Shown here: positions 29,503-38,315 of the stretch, one piece after another | Layout: each line of letters opens with the position of its first letter | Numbering within the stretch: the first letter of the stretch is position 1 | NCBI RefSeq assembly: GCF_014645555.1 | Contig: NZ_BMLY01000001.1 | Coordinates: forward strand, 453,939 to 517,938 | Source of the DNA: Silvimonas amylolytica | GTDB lineage: Bacteria > Pseudomonadota > Gammaproteobacteria > Burkholderiales > Chitinibacteraceae | Length of the DNA: 64,000 bases | Reading direction: 5' to 3' | The notes under the pieces: model-generated | Told to the model about the DNA's origin: nothing | What the model saw: only the letters and a program-made list of their open reading frames with translations | The model's database searches: none | Made by a program: the position numbers and the translations under genes

Positions 29503-31254
29503 ATGCGTATCAAGACCCGTTTCGTTCTGTACATCACTGCGTGGACACTGACGCTGGCTACCCTGTTGGGTTGGCTGGCCCACAAGCAATGGACGGAATA
29601 CGCGCAAAACCGCCGCGCGGTGGGTGATGTAGAACGAGCCCAACTGGCGCTCAAGGTGTTCGAAATGGTCTCGCGAGAGCGTGGGCCGGCCAATGCCATC
29701 ATGGGCGCTCCGTTGCCGGCAGCGGCTACACAGGCAGCAGCCCTGGCCACTGCAAGAGCACGTAGCGATACGGCAATTCATGCCTTGCTGATTAATCTGC
29801 AAGCGCTGGATGATGATGCCAATCGCGCAGCCATGATCAATGCCCTGCTGCAACTACAGGATGATCTGCAAACAGGCCGGCGCAAGGTCAACGCCGTGGC
29901 CGCCATGCCCGTTGCACAGCGACCCGGCGAGACCATTGACGACGCCGTGTCGACCATGATTTCTGTTGCCACGCTGGCCTCCCCGCTTTCTGCACGTATT
30001 TCGGCCGCGGCCGAGCAACATGGCAACACGCTCAACGATCTGATGGTTGCGGCACGTGCTGCCGCCGAACTACGTGAACAGGCAGGCCAGTTGGGGTCGC
30101 AATTTACGCGCGCCTTGATCAGGCAAGAGCCACTGACACGGCAGACCGTCGAATCCATCGAACGCATTGTCGGGCATATCGACATCATGCGGATGCTGGT
30201 AAACAACCGCGTTGCCCGTTGTTGCGCTGACAACCCGAATATCACAGGTGCTGTCGCGCAGATGAATCAGCATTATTTTGGTGACGGTCAGACTCTGGTC
30301 AATCAGGTGCTGGTGACCTGGCATGCGGATGTCGTACCGCAAATGACGACGGGTGAGTTCGCTGCCCGCTATGTCCCCACCATGAACCCCATTCTGGATG
30401 TGCGCGATGCACTCTTGCTGCAAGCCGCCAGACAGGCCATGGCAGCACAAACTGAAGCACGCGATCGCCTGGTGTGGCTAGCGTTGCTGACTGCCATGCT
30501 GGCCTTGCTGCTGATTGTGCCGCTGTGCATCTTCGGTTATCGCTTGCTGAATGCACTGACGACCTCGGCCGATATCATCAAGGCGCTGGCGGCCGGCAGG
30601 CTTGATACACCAGTTCCTCAACCAGCGCGTAGCGATGAAATCGGCGATGTCCTCAGCGCCATCGCCGTATTGCGTGATAACAGCCGCGCCCGCCAGGTTT
30701 TGCAGGTGGAACGCGAAGCGCTGATTGCCGAATTACATGAAGCCGCCACGACCGACTTTTTGACTGGCGCCCTTAACCGCCGCGCGTTTCAGTCCACCGC
30801 AGCCATCACCGTCAATCAGACCCGGCGCCGTGCCGGCGTGTGCAGCGTGGCGCTACTTGATCTGGATCATTTCAAACAAGTCAACGATACCTGGGGCCAC
30901 GACGTTGGTGATGCAGTCATCCGCGCTGTCAGCCGGCATTCCAGGCTCAAGTTGCGCAGTTCAGACCTGTTTGCACGTTATGGTGGCGAAGAATTCATAT
31001 TCCTGCTGGCCGACGCCAACACTGAAAACACGCGAGATATCCTGGAGCGGATTCGCCTTGATATTGCCCAGGCCACGCTAGCCGTTGTAGATGAACGGCC
31101 GATTCGCCTGACTGTCAGCGTGGGATTTGCAGTACTGGATCAACAGTGTGACACCCTGGAAAAGCTGGTTCTCGCGGCTGATCGTCATTTATATGAAGCC
31201 AAGCAGCAAGGCAGAAATCTGGTGATTGGTACATCCAGCGAACAGCCACAGTAA
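29503..31254 (+). CDS. Membrane-bound diguanylate cyclase (GGDEF)
   Basis: Makes cyclic di-GMP. The 583-residue protein has a membrane helix at about 6-24, a large helical extracytoplasmic region (about 25-315, with the ERGPAN start seen in nitrate/nitrite-sensor-like four-helix domains), a second helix at about 322-345, a HAMP-like linker, and a GGDEF domain (about 425-580). The active site reads RYGGEEF and is preceded at the proper distance by an RSSD inhibitory site, so it should be active and feedback-inhibited. No EAL domain is present. The ATG at 29503 is picked because the membrane helix begins there; upstream codons in frame are not protein-like. The signal sensed is unknown; a role in motility or biofilm switching is inferred. 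Confidence 0.9.
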   Translation: MRIKTRFVLYITAWTLTLATLLGWLAHKQWTEYAQNRRAVGDVERAQLALKVFEMVSRERGPANAIMGAPLPAAATQAAALATARARSDTAIHALLINLQALDDDANRAAMINALLQLQDDLQTGRRKVNAVAAMPVAQRPGETIDDAVSTMISVATLASPLSARISAAAEQHGNTLNDLMVAARAAAELREQAGQLGSQFTRALIRQEPLTRQTVESIERIVGHIDIMRMLVNNRVARCCADNPNITGAVAQMNQHYFGDGQTLVNQVLVTWHADVVPQMTTGEFAARYVPTMNPILDVRDALLLQAARQAMAAQTEARDRLVWLALLTAMLALLLIVPLCIFGYRLLNALTTSADIIKALAAGRLDTPVPQPARSDEIGDVLSAIAVLRDNSRARQVLQVEREALIAELHEAATTDFLTGALNRRAFQSTAAITVNQTRRRAGVCSVALLDLDHFKQVNDTWGHDVGDAVIRAVSRHSRLKLRSSDLFARYGGEEFIFLLADANTENTRDILERIRLDIAQATLAVVDERPIRLTVSVGFAVLDQQCDTLEKLVLAADRHLYEAKQQGRNLVIGTSSEQPQ

Positions 31255-31402
31255 ATCCGGCTGAAAAATGGGCGAGCAATTCAAATCAGATTAATTATCG
31301 CTGACAGTGATTTGATGATTGACGTCAAACGGTAAAACAAAAATAATTGCCAGACATAACTCCAACAACGCCTTTAACGCTAATCAGCGCAGAGCTGGGT
31401 CA

Positions 31403-32143
31403 ATGAATACCAAGGAAAAACTGCAAGAACTGGAAGCCGGCAACAGTCAGGACGCTGCACTGAGTGCATCGCGCAGGGTTTATCTGGATTTGCGCATGCG
31501 TATTGTAGAAATGTCCATGCCCCCGGGCACTCGTATCGTTGAGCGTGATATCGCTGCGGAACATGGTACCAGCCGTACGCCAGTGCACGAGGCAGTACAG
31601 CGACTGGCCGAAGAAGGTCTCGTGGAAATCATGCCGCGCGTGGGTACATTTGTAGCGCGGATCCCGCTGGATGCGCTCGAAGAAGCCATGCTGGTGCGTA
31701 CCGCGCTGGAAATCGCCATTGTGGAAGAAGCTGCCAAGCGGATCTCGGCAGAGGGTGTCGAGGTATTACGTGGCATTCTGGCCGCCCAGCGGCAATACGC
31801 CGAAGCCGGTGACACCCGTGGTTTTCACCAGACGGATGAAGCATTTCACGCTGCGCTGGCAGAGCTTTCAGGCCACCCAGGCGTGTGGCCGATCATTTTG
31901 CAAGCCAAGACCCAGATCGACCGGTATCGTCGCTTGACTCTGCCTTTGCCGGGACGCATGGAACACGTGGTCGATGAGCACGTGGATGTGGTCAATGCTA
32001 TTGCCAAAGGCGAACCTGCTTCTGCCGTTGCTGCCATGCGTTCACATCTGGATCACGTGCTGCCGGTACTGGAAGTGGCCAGAACACTGCAGCCAGAGTT
32101 TTTTATCCAGCACTTGCCAGAACATAAAAACACACACGGCTGA
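31403..32143 (+). CDS. GntR family regulator, FCD type (hexuronate regulator candidate)
   Basis: DNA-binding regulator of 246 residues. A winged HTH (about 22-90; [20 protein letters not shown]) is followed by an FCD ligand-binding domain (about 98-225) with metal-binding type histidines (FHQTDEAFHAAL). The ATG at 31403 gives the normal family length. It closely resembles the second GntR gene at 48.0-48.8 kb, including the shared [12 protein letters not shown] segment. It lies next to uxaCAB, so it is the leading candidate to bind the TGATATATCA palindromes, which fit the TGRTATAYCA style of UxuR/ExuR-type operators. Direct binding is inference. Confidence 0.88.
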   Translation: MNTKEKLQELEAGNSQDAALSASRRVYLDLRMRIVEMSMPPGTRIVERDIAAEHGTSRTPVHEAVQRLAEEGLVEIMPRVGTFVARIPLDALEEAMLVRTALEIAIVEEAAKRISAEGVEVLRGILAAQRQYAEAGDTRGFHQTDEAFHAALAELSGHPGVWPIILQAKTQIDRYRRLTLPLPGRMEHVVDEHVDVVNAIAKGEPASAVAAMRSHLDHVLPVLEVARTLQPEFFIQHLPEHKNTHG

Positions 32144-32170
32144 TGATTGGAAAATCGCCAATTGGACACG

Positions 32171-32201
32171 AAAAAAAGCCCGCGAATAGCGGGCTTTTTT
32201 A
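32171..32201 (+). terminator. Terminator of the first GntR gene
   Basis: Stem AAAAAAGCCCGC/GCGGGCTTTTTT with a GAATA loop, 27 bases after the gntR stop; the T-run is complete on the plus strand and also works from the other side. Confidence 0.88.
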
Positions 32202-32292
32202 TTGCGACTGGCCGTAAGAAAAAGCAAAAAAGACACCGCACGCTTTCTGCAGAAACCATTTACCGGTGCAAACAACAATAGATAAATCGTTT

Positions 32293-32328
32293 AACCCGCC
32301 ATTACAATTGGAGTTGCAATGGCGGGTT
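32293..32328 (-). terminator. Possible terminator of uxaCAB
   Basis: Perfect 11 bp inverted repeat AACCCGCCATT/AATGGCGGGTT around a 14-base loop, about 35 bases after the uxaB stop. The following sequence on the minus strand is only moderately T-rich, so it may be a weak terminator or an mRNA 3' stabilising hairpin. Confidence 0.45.
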
Positions 32329-32362
32329 TATCAGCATTTACTTTTGCGCAAATACGGCAAAA

Positions 32363-33793
32363 TCAACTACGAGATATCAGGGCAGCAATACCTTGTGATT
32401 CAATCTCGGCCAGAATTTCACCCAGCCCGGCGGTCAATCCGGCAACCCCGTTCAGGTCCTGCCCCCACAGCGCAATATTACCCAGCCACTCCGTCGCCAT
32501 CTGCTGTACAGACCACTGACCCGCATCCACCCTGGCCCACGCGCTATCGAACCACGCCAGCCAGGCCGGATCGTCCGATAGTTTGAAGAGCTTGCCGCGA
32601 TACAGCACCATGGTCGCAGCAAGAGCGATCAACAAGTGGCGTGGCAACTTGCCGGTGCTTCGCTGGTATTGCAACAACTGCGGTAAAACACGGGCAGCGT
32701 ATTTACTCCAGCTGTTAAGCGCAATCGACTCCAGGCGGTGATGAATGTACGGATTACGGAAGCGCCGCAATACGTCAGCAGCAAACGGATCAAGCTCCGC
32801 CCGTTCCAGCGGCAAGGCCGGAATGATTTCTTCGTTAAGTACATCCAGCAAGAATGGCCCCACCACCGGATCGGCCACCGCCTCACCGACCTCTTGCTGG
32901 CCAGCCAGCAATGCCACCGGTACCAGTACAGTGTGACCGCCGTTCAGGACACCCACTTTGCGCTGTTTGTACGGCGTAATGTCGTCAACCAGACGGATAT
33001 TCAGACCGGCGCCGTCCAGCTTGAGTTCTTTGGCCAACCACTGCGGGCCCTGGATCACAAAGAGATAAAAGTATTCAGCAGTAACCAGAAACTGGTCGCG
33101 ATACCCCAGTTCTTCTTCAATTTGCGCCATTTCCGCTTGCGGGTAACCGGTCACGATGCGGTCAACCAGCGTGGAGCAGAAAGTACATGCGCCATTGAGC
33201 CAGGCTTCGAAGCGCTCGCCGAGTTGCCACATGGCGGCAAAGTGCAACACCGCAGCCCTGAGCGCATCACCGTTGTAATCGATCAGTTCGCACGGCAACA
33301 GCACCAGTCCTTTGTCTGCGGCCCCGGCAAAACGGGTAAAACGCTCAAACAAAAAGCGGGTCAGCTTGGCCGGAAATGTACTTGGCGGCGCATCATCAAA
33401 GCGGTCGGTCTCATTGGTCGCAATACCAGCCTCTGTGGTGTTGGACACCACAAAGCGCAGATCCGGGTTGGCAGCCAGGGCCAGATATTGCGCGTAGTTC
33501 TGACCCAGATCGATCTCGCGCTCGACGCACTCGATCTTGCGGTAGGTTTTGACCGGATGACCAGATTCATCCAGCCCGCGGATCAGCGTGGTAAACACCC
33601 CGCCCTGCACATCCAGCAAGGGCAGCGAAGGATTACCACGTGGACGCACGATCACGACACCGGCGTTAAGTCCTGTGCGCTCGTTGAGCAGGTCAATCTG
33701 CCAGTCAACAAACGCACGCAGAAAATTACCTTCACCAAACTGCAAGAAGCGGATCGGGCGATTGAACGGCGTTTCCCTCTGTAATGTCTGCAT
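32363..33793 (-). CDS. uxaB: Altronate oxidoreductase (tagaturonate reductase)
   Basis: NAD-dependent mannitol-dehydrogenase-family enzyme of 476 residues reducing D-tagaturonate to D-altronate in galacturonate breakdown. The N-terminal Rossmann stretch IRFLQFGEGNFLRAFVDWQI followed by DLLNERTGLNAGVVIVRPRG is close to E. coli UxaB, and VSNTTEAGIATNETD and GGHTVLVPVALLAG are also typical. It is the last gene of uxaC-uxaA-uxaB, 12 bases after uxaA. Confidence 0.95.
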   Translation of the reverse strand: MQTLQRETPFNRPIRFLQFGEGNFLRAFVDWQIDLLNERTGLNAGVVIVRPRGNPSLPLLDVQGGVFTTLIRGLDESGHPVKTYRKIECVEREIDLGQNYAQYLALAANPDLRFVVSNTTEAGIATNETDRFDDAPPSTFPAKLTRFLFERFTRFAGAADKGLVLLPCELIDYNGDALRAAVLHFAAMWQLGERFEAWLNGACTFCSTLVDRIVTGYPQAEMAQIEEELGYRDQFLVTAEYFYLFVIQGPQWLAKELKLDGAGLNIRLVDDITPYKQRKVGVLNGGHTVLVPVALLAGQQEVGEAVADPVVGPFLLDVLNEEIIPALPLERAELDPFAADVLRRFRNPYIHHRLESIALNSWSKYAARVLPQLLQYQRSTGKLPRHLLIALAATMVLYRGKLFKLSDDPAWLAWFDSAWARVDAGQWSVQQMATEWLGNIALWGQDLNGVAGLTAGLGEILAEIESQGIAALISRS

Positions 33794-33805
33794 GATATTG
33801 GGCTC

Positions 33806-35407
33806 TTAAAGGGAGATATCCCGTTTCCAGAAAATAAAGTCGTACTGTTGCAGACGATCCGCCTTGGCTTTGTACTGGCCCCCTGCTGTCTCAACTACCA
33901 TCTTGAAGAGGTCTTCGGCCACTTCCGGCAAGGGTTTGCCTTCCACCACCGGGCCGCAATCAAAGTCGATCATGTCTTTGAGCTTGGTTGCAGTTTTGGT
34001 GTTGGTGGCAATCTTGAGTACCGGCACGATAGGGTTGCCAGTCGGCGTACCGAGGCCAGTGGAGAACAGCACCACATTGGCGCCGGAAGCCACGATGCCC
34101 GTCACGGATTCGACATCCCCACCCGGTGTACACAGAAGGGACAAGCCTGGCTTGCTGGCGTTTTCACCGTAATCAAGCACAGAGACGATCGGCGAAGTGC
34201 CGCCCTTCTTGGCAGCACCAGCTGACTTGATGGCATCAGTGATCAAACCGTCACGAATATTGCCGGGGCTGGGGTTGGCGGCGAAACTGGTACCCACAGC
34301 CTGCGCCTTTGCTTCAAAATCGCGCATCATGCCCAGGAAGCGACGCTTGTCGTCGTCATTTTCGCAACGCTCGATCAGACTGGCTTCCACGCCACACAGC
34401 TCTGGGAACTCCGCCAGAATCGACGCACCACCCATGGCAACAACCATGTCTGACACCAGGCCCATGGTCGGGTTGGCAGAAATGCCAGAGAACCCGTCGG
34501 AGCCACCACATTTCACGCCGATCTTGAGCGCAGAAAGCGGAACCGGCGTACGTTTGATCTCGTTGGCTGCCTTGATCCCCTTGAGGGTATCTTGCAGTAC
34601 TGATTTCATCATGGCCTCTTCGCTATCCCACTGCTGTTGTTCAAAAATCAGACAGGGTTTATCGAAGTTGGCGTTTACCTTGGCCAGTTCTTCCTTGAAC
34701 ATCTTGATCTGGGCGTTCTGACAGCCCAGGCTGAACACGGTAATACCGGCCACGTTAGGGTGATCTGCATAGGCAGACAGTACTTTACACAGCGAGCGTG
34801 CATCGGCCCGCGTCCCCCCACAGCCGCCAGCATGCGTAATGATGCGCACGCCATCTACATTGGGGAACGGTCGCGTCACAGCTTGTGCTGGCGCTTCCAT
34901 GTCTTCACCCAGCAAAGACAACGTATAGGCAGCCAGATCGTTGGTGGCGTAACCCAATGGTTGTTCCAGCGCATTGCGCAGGTGTTCCACATTGCGGTTT
35001 TCACAGAACACCAGCGGGAAAATCAGCCAGTAATTGGCTGTACCAATACGGCCGTCTGCGCGCACCACGCCAGGAAAGGTGGCGCCCTGCCAGCTGGACA
35101 TATCAGGCGGAGTCCAGGTATACGGTGCGGTCTGGGTGATTTCCACATCCGCAGCGTAGTGTTCCAGGTTTTCGGTCGTGACCGCTTCACCACGGCGAAT
35201 ATCCTGCATGGCACGGCCGACAGGCACACCGTACAAGCGCAGCAACTCGCCCTTGGCAAAGGCCCGGCGCGCCAATTTGTGCTTGGCGGCCACCGGTGTG
35301 GTGACAAGAATGGATTCGTTTTCCCAGCTGACGATCTCGCCCGAGGCCAGATCAGTCAGCGCGACAAGCATGTCGTCATCCGGGTGGATACAAAGCGTTT
35401 TTTGCAT
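33806..35407 (-). CDS. uxaA: Altronate dehydratase
   Basis: Dehydrates D-altronate to 2-keto-3-deoxygluconate (KDG). The 533-residue protein has an N-terminal SAF domain (about 1-90) and the large dehydratase domain (from about 110), with HAGGCGGTRADAR, SLGCQNAQIKMFKEEL, IGVKCGGSDGFSGISANPT and LGTPTGNPIVPVLKIATN. Conserved cysteines in GGCGG, GCQN and KCGG may hold the metal. It is somewhat longer than E. coli UxaA (about 495). KDG formed here is phosphorylated by KdgK encoded at 49 kb. Confidence 0.95.
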   Translation of the reverse strand: MQKTLCIHPDDDMLVALTDLASGEIVSWENESILVTTPVAAKHKLARRAFAKGELLRLYGVPVGRAMQDIRRGEAVTTENLEHYAADVEITQTAPYTWTPPDMSSWQGATFPGVVRADGRIGTANYWLIFPLVFCENRNVEHLRNALEQPLGYATNDLAAYTLSLLGEDMEAPAQAVTRPFPNVDGVRIITHAGGCGGTRADARSLCKVLSAYADHPNVAGITVFSLGCQNAQIKMFKEELAKVNANFDKPCLIFEQQQWDSEEAMMKSVLQDTLKGIKAANEIKRTPVPLSALKIGVKCGGSDGFSGISANPTMGLVSDMVVAMGGASILAEFPELCGVEASLIERCENDDDKRRFLGMMRDFEAKAQAVGTSFAANPSPGNIRDGLITDAIKSAGAAKKGGTSPIVSVLDYGENASKPGLSLLCTPGGDVESVTGIVASGANVVLFSTGLGTPTGNPIVPVLKIATNTKTATKLKDMIDFDCGPVVEGKPLPEVAEDLFKMVVETAGGQYKAKADRLQQYDFIFWKRDISL

Positions 35408-35481
35408 GGTAGCCAGTGTCTTCGTGAACCGGCCACCCGCAAAGGCGGACAGCCGGTGGGATTACATGTAATACGTCTGGA

Positions 35482-36876
35482 TCAGAGGCCGAAGTAACGC
35501 TTGGCGTTTTCGTAGCAGACATCACGTACGATCTGTTCCAGCGCCGGTTCATCTGCCGGGTACTCGCCGCCCTCGACCCACTGGCCCAGTTGACGGCACA
35601 GCAGACGACGGTAGTAGTCATGACGCGGATACGAGGCAAAGCTGCGGGAGTCAGTCACCATGCCGACCGAGGTACCCAGGACGCCGTGGTTGGCCAGCGT
35701 GACAAACTGTTGCAGGTTGCCTTCCTTGTGATCGTTGAACCACCAGGCCGGGCCAAACTGCAGCTTGCCGGTGACGCCGCCACCCTGGAAGTTACCGATC
35801 ATGGTGGAGAGAATCTCGTTCATGTTCGGGTTAAGGCAGAACAGCATGGTCTTGGGCAGTTCATCCGTGCTATCGAGCACGTCCAGCATGGATGCAAGAC
35901 CCGCACTGCAACTCATGTCAGAAATAGAGTCGTAACCGGTATCTGCACCCAACGTGTTGAGCATGCGCGTGTTGTTGTTGCGTTGTGCGCCAATGTGCAG
36001 ACACATCGACCAACCGTGACTGGCGTAAACACGCCCCATGGCGGTCAGGATGCCGCGCACATACTGGCCCAGTTCAGCGTCAGACAGCAGGCTGCCACCA
36101 ACGCGCTTCTGGAACAGTGCTTCAAGTTGTTGTTCGGTCGCGGCGACAACAGGCAAGGCCACATCCACCGCGTGATCGCTGATACGCGCGCCCTGCTGAT
36201 GGAAGAACGCCACACGAGCCGCCAGGGCCGCGATCAGGCTGGCAAAGGAATCAACCTTTGCACCCGCCACATTGCCAAGACGGGCCAGGTAATCAACAAA
36301 GCCCGGATTATTGATGCGCATGGCTTTATCGGGGCGATACGCAGGCAGCACTCGGGTCTTGAGGGCGGATTTGGCAATTTCCTGGTGCTGCAGCAAATCG
36401 TCTGCAGGGTCATCCGTCGTACATGCGATTTCAACCTTCGCTTGTTCCAGCAGCGACCAGGTATCCATCGGTGCCAGTTTGGCATTGGCCTCTTCCCAGA
36501 TGCGGCCAGCATTCTTTTCATTGATCAACAGATCAATGCCAAAAATGCGACGCAGTTCCAGATGGCTCCAGTGATAAATAGGGTTGCCAATGGCATGTGG
36601 CAGCACCTTGCAGAAGGCACGGAATTTTTCTTCGTCACTGCGGGTACCGGTGATGAAATCCTCGGTCACGCCAGAACTGCGCATCAGTCGCCACTTGTAG
36701 TGATCGCCACCCAGCCACAGCTCTGCCACATTGCGAAACTGCTTGCGGCTGGCAATTTCGCCTTGTTGCAAGTGCGAGTGGTAATCAATGATCGGCAGAT
36801 CCGCCGCCACGTCATGATAAAGACGACGGGCCGTTGCGGTATCAAGCAGGAAATCTTTGTCCATGAAAGCAGCCAT
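35482..36876 (-). CDS. uxaC: Uronate isomerase
   Basis: First step of galacturonate (and glucuronate) catabolism: isomerises D-galacturonate to D-tagaturonate. 464 residues of the amidohydrolase-like UxaC family, with IIDYHSHLQQGEIA (metal-binding His pair), YKWRLMRSSGVTEDFITG, CLHIGAQRNNNTRML and TDSRSFASYPRHDYYRRLLC. The ATG at 36876 has AGGAGG ten bases upstream; a second ATG four codons on is possible. Upstream are two TGATATATCA-type operators placed on the promoter, so the operon should be induced by a pathway intermediate. Confidence 0.96.
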   Translation of the reverse strand: MAAFMDKDFLLDTATARRLYHDVAADLPIIDYHSHLQQGEIASRKQFRNVAELWLGGDHYKWRLMRSSGVTEDFITGTRSDEEKFRAFCKVLPHAIGNPIYHWSHLELRRIFGIDLLINEKNAGRIWEEANAKLAPMDTWSLLEQAKVEIACTTDDPADDLLQHQEIAKSALKTRVLPAYRPDKAMRINNPGFVDYLARLGNVAGAKVDSFASLIAALAARVAFFHQQGARISDHAVDVALPVVAATEQQLEALFQKRVGGSLLSDAELGQYVRGILTAMGRVYASHGWSMCLHIGAQRNNNTRMLNTLGADTGYDSISDMSCSAGLASMLDVLDSTDELPKTMLFCLNPNMNEILSTMIGNFQGGGVTGKLQFGPAWWFNDHKEGNLQQFVTLANHGVLGTSVGMVTDSRSFASYPRHDYYRRLLCRQLGQWVEGGEYPADEPALEQIVRDVCYENAKRYFGL

Positions 36877-36958
36877 TGCGGTACAACCTCCTAGCCTTTT
36901 TACGGTGTGTGTGAAGCGCATCCCCCTGATTTCTTGCAGATTCAGAGGGGTTATTGAT

Positions 36959-36970
36959 CTGATATATCAG
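36959..36970. promoter_or_regulatory. Operator O1 of uxaCAB
   Basis: Perfect 12 bp palindrome CTGATATATCAG directly downstream of the predicted -10, covering the likely transcription start. It is the same core as the sites at 43072, 45282 and 58582. Probable target of a GntR/FCD regulator. Confidence 0.75.
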
Positions 36971-36971
36971 G

Positions 36972-37001
36972 ATTATGAGCGCTGATATATTAGCTGCGCA
37001 A
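36972..37001 (-). promoter_or_regulatory. Sigma-70 promoter of uxaCAB
   Basis: On the minus strand TTGCGC, 18 bases, CATAAT. The 14 bases at 36999-37012 (plus-strand caagcactttgtag) recur upstream of exuT with one change, and in looser form upstream of the FNR-like gene. An operator lies in the spacer and another at the start site. Confidence 0.55.
36982..36993. promoter_or_regulatory. Operator O2 of uxaCAB
   Basis: CTGATATATTAG, one mismatch from the palindrome, in the -35/-10 spacer. Its centre is 23 bases from O1, about two helical turns, which suggests cooperative binding on one DNA face. Confidence 0.65.
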
Positions 37002-37086
37002 GCACTTTGTAGTGACTTGATACCGCGCTACGGTTGCCATACGTCAAGAAACCTTCACAAAAAGGAAAACCAAGGGTTAACAACGT

Positions 37087-37115
37087 AAAAAGGGCGGAAG
37101 AAATCCGCCCTTTTT
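37087..37115 (-). terminator. Terminator after the EamA transporter
   Basis: Stem AAAAAGGGCGGA/TCCGCCCTTTTT with a five-base loop, 42 bases past the EamA stop. It separates this gene from the uxaCAB promoter downstream on the same strand. Confidence 0.87.
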
Positions 37116-37157
37116 ACCCTTGCCGCCGACCATGAATATGTTATTGGCCAAAAACTG

Positions 37158-38033
37158 CTACACCGCTCGCAATCGTTGAATGAGTTGCAGCTTGCCGGTA
37201 GCCAGCGCGGTGCCCAGTAGAATGACCAGGCACCCGGTCACGGTCTGCATGCCGATCGCCTCATGAAGAAACAATGCCCCCCACGCCACGCCAAACACCG
37301 GGATCAAAAACGTCACAGACATGGCGTAACTGGCACCGGCATGCGCAATCAGGCGGAAATACAACACATAAGCCAGCCCCGTACACATCACGCCAAGAGC
37401 GATGACCGCCCACCAGGCGGTTGTCGACACGGCATGTTGCGGCCACCAGTACAGCGCACCCGGTAATAACACCAGAGCTGAGAAAAACTGACTGGCCCAC
37501 GCCGTAAGTGGTGGCGCCAGGCCGACCAGATTGCGGCGGGAATAATGACCGGCAAAACCGTATGACAGCGTAGCCACCAACACCGCCAGCACGGCCAGAG
37601 TCTGCGTTCCCTGCCCTGCACCCAATTGGTTCCATACAAGAATCAACACCCCGGCCAGCCCCAGTACCATGCCCAGAACCTGATCACGTGTCAGGCTGAC
37701 TTTCAGCCAGACAAAGGCAACCAGTGCACCCCAGAGCGGCGTGGTGGCATTGAGGATGGAGTCCAGTCCGGCATTTACATAGAGCGTGGAATACGCGAAC
37801 AAACAAAATGGCAGCGCCGAATTGGTCAGTCCCACAATCAATAGGGGTTTCCAGTGGCTACGCAAATGCTGGCGCGAACTTGCTGCGGTAATCACCGGCA
37901 ACAGCACCAAAGCTGCAATGCCCACTCGCAGGGCAATCAAAGGCACGGGGCCGAACTCGGCCGACCCCATGCGCATGAACAGAAAAGACGCCCCCCATAT
38001 GGCCGCTAGCACCACCAATTCAATGGCATTCAT
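37158..38033 (-). CDS. EamA/DMT family transporter
   Basis: Inner-membrane protein of 291 residues with about ten hydrophobic helices in two EamA repeats (first from IELVVLAAIWGASFLFMRMG, second from about residue 145). Members export amino acids, metabolites or drugs. Substrate cannot be judged from sequence. It lies upstream of uxaCAB on the same strand but is isolated by a terminator, so a link to hexuronates is not supported. Confidence 0.85.
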   Translation of the reverse strand: MNAIELVVLAAIWGASFLFMRMGSAEFGPVPLIALRVGIAALVLLPVITAASSRQHLRSHWKPLLIVGLTNSALPFCLFAYSTLYVNAGLDSILNATTPLWGALVAFVWLKVSLTRDQVLGMVLGLAGVLILVWNQLGAGQGTQTLAVLAVLVATLSYGFAGHYSRRNLVGLAPPLTAWASQFFSALVLLPGALYWWPQHAVSTTAWWAVIALGVMCTGLAYVLYFRLIAHAGASYAMSVTFLIPVFGVAWGALFLHEAIGMQTVTGCLVILLGTALATGKLQLIQRLRAV

Positions 38034-38315
38034 GATTCAACAACTCCATACGGGCAAGTGCGCCGATCAAGACGGCGGTGACAGCCCCGCAAACAGGGTG
38101 GAAAATAGAAAGATTATGCGTCGGCCACGGGCAAAAGCCGTGCCGCCATTGAACGCATATATAGAAAGAGAAGCCAGCCACAGTTTGAATGTTGCGCTAC
38201 AGATACAGCCAATGCACCTGGCTGGCGATCACCCCGATTGAAGCACCCCACGCAGTGCGTGTGCCGGCACTACCCCGTCGGCACACCTTTAATGAATATT
38301 TCGGAGAAACACCCG
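38034..38315. other. Intergenic region between divergent EamA and aminopeptidase P genes
   Basis: About 280 bases that should hold both promoters. I see no convincing coding sequence, operator or terminator; an AT-rich stretch at about 38155-38170 is the only promoter-like patch. Confidence 0.5.
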
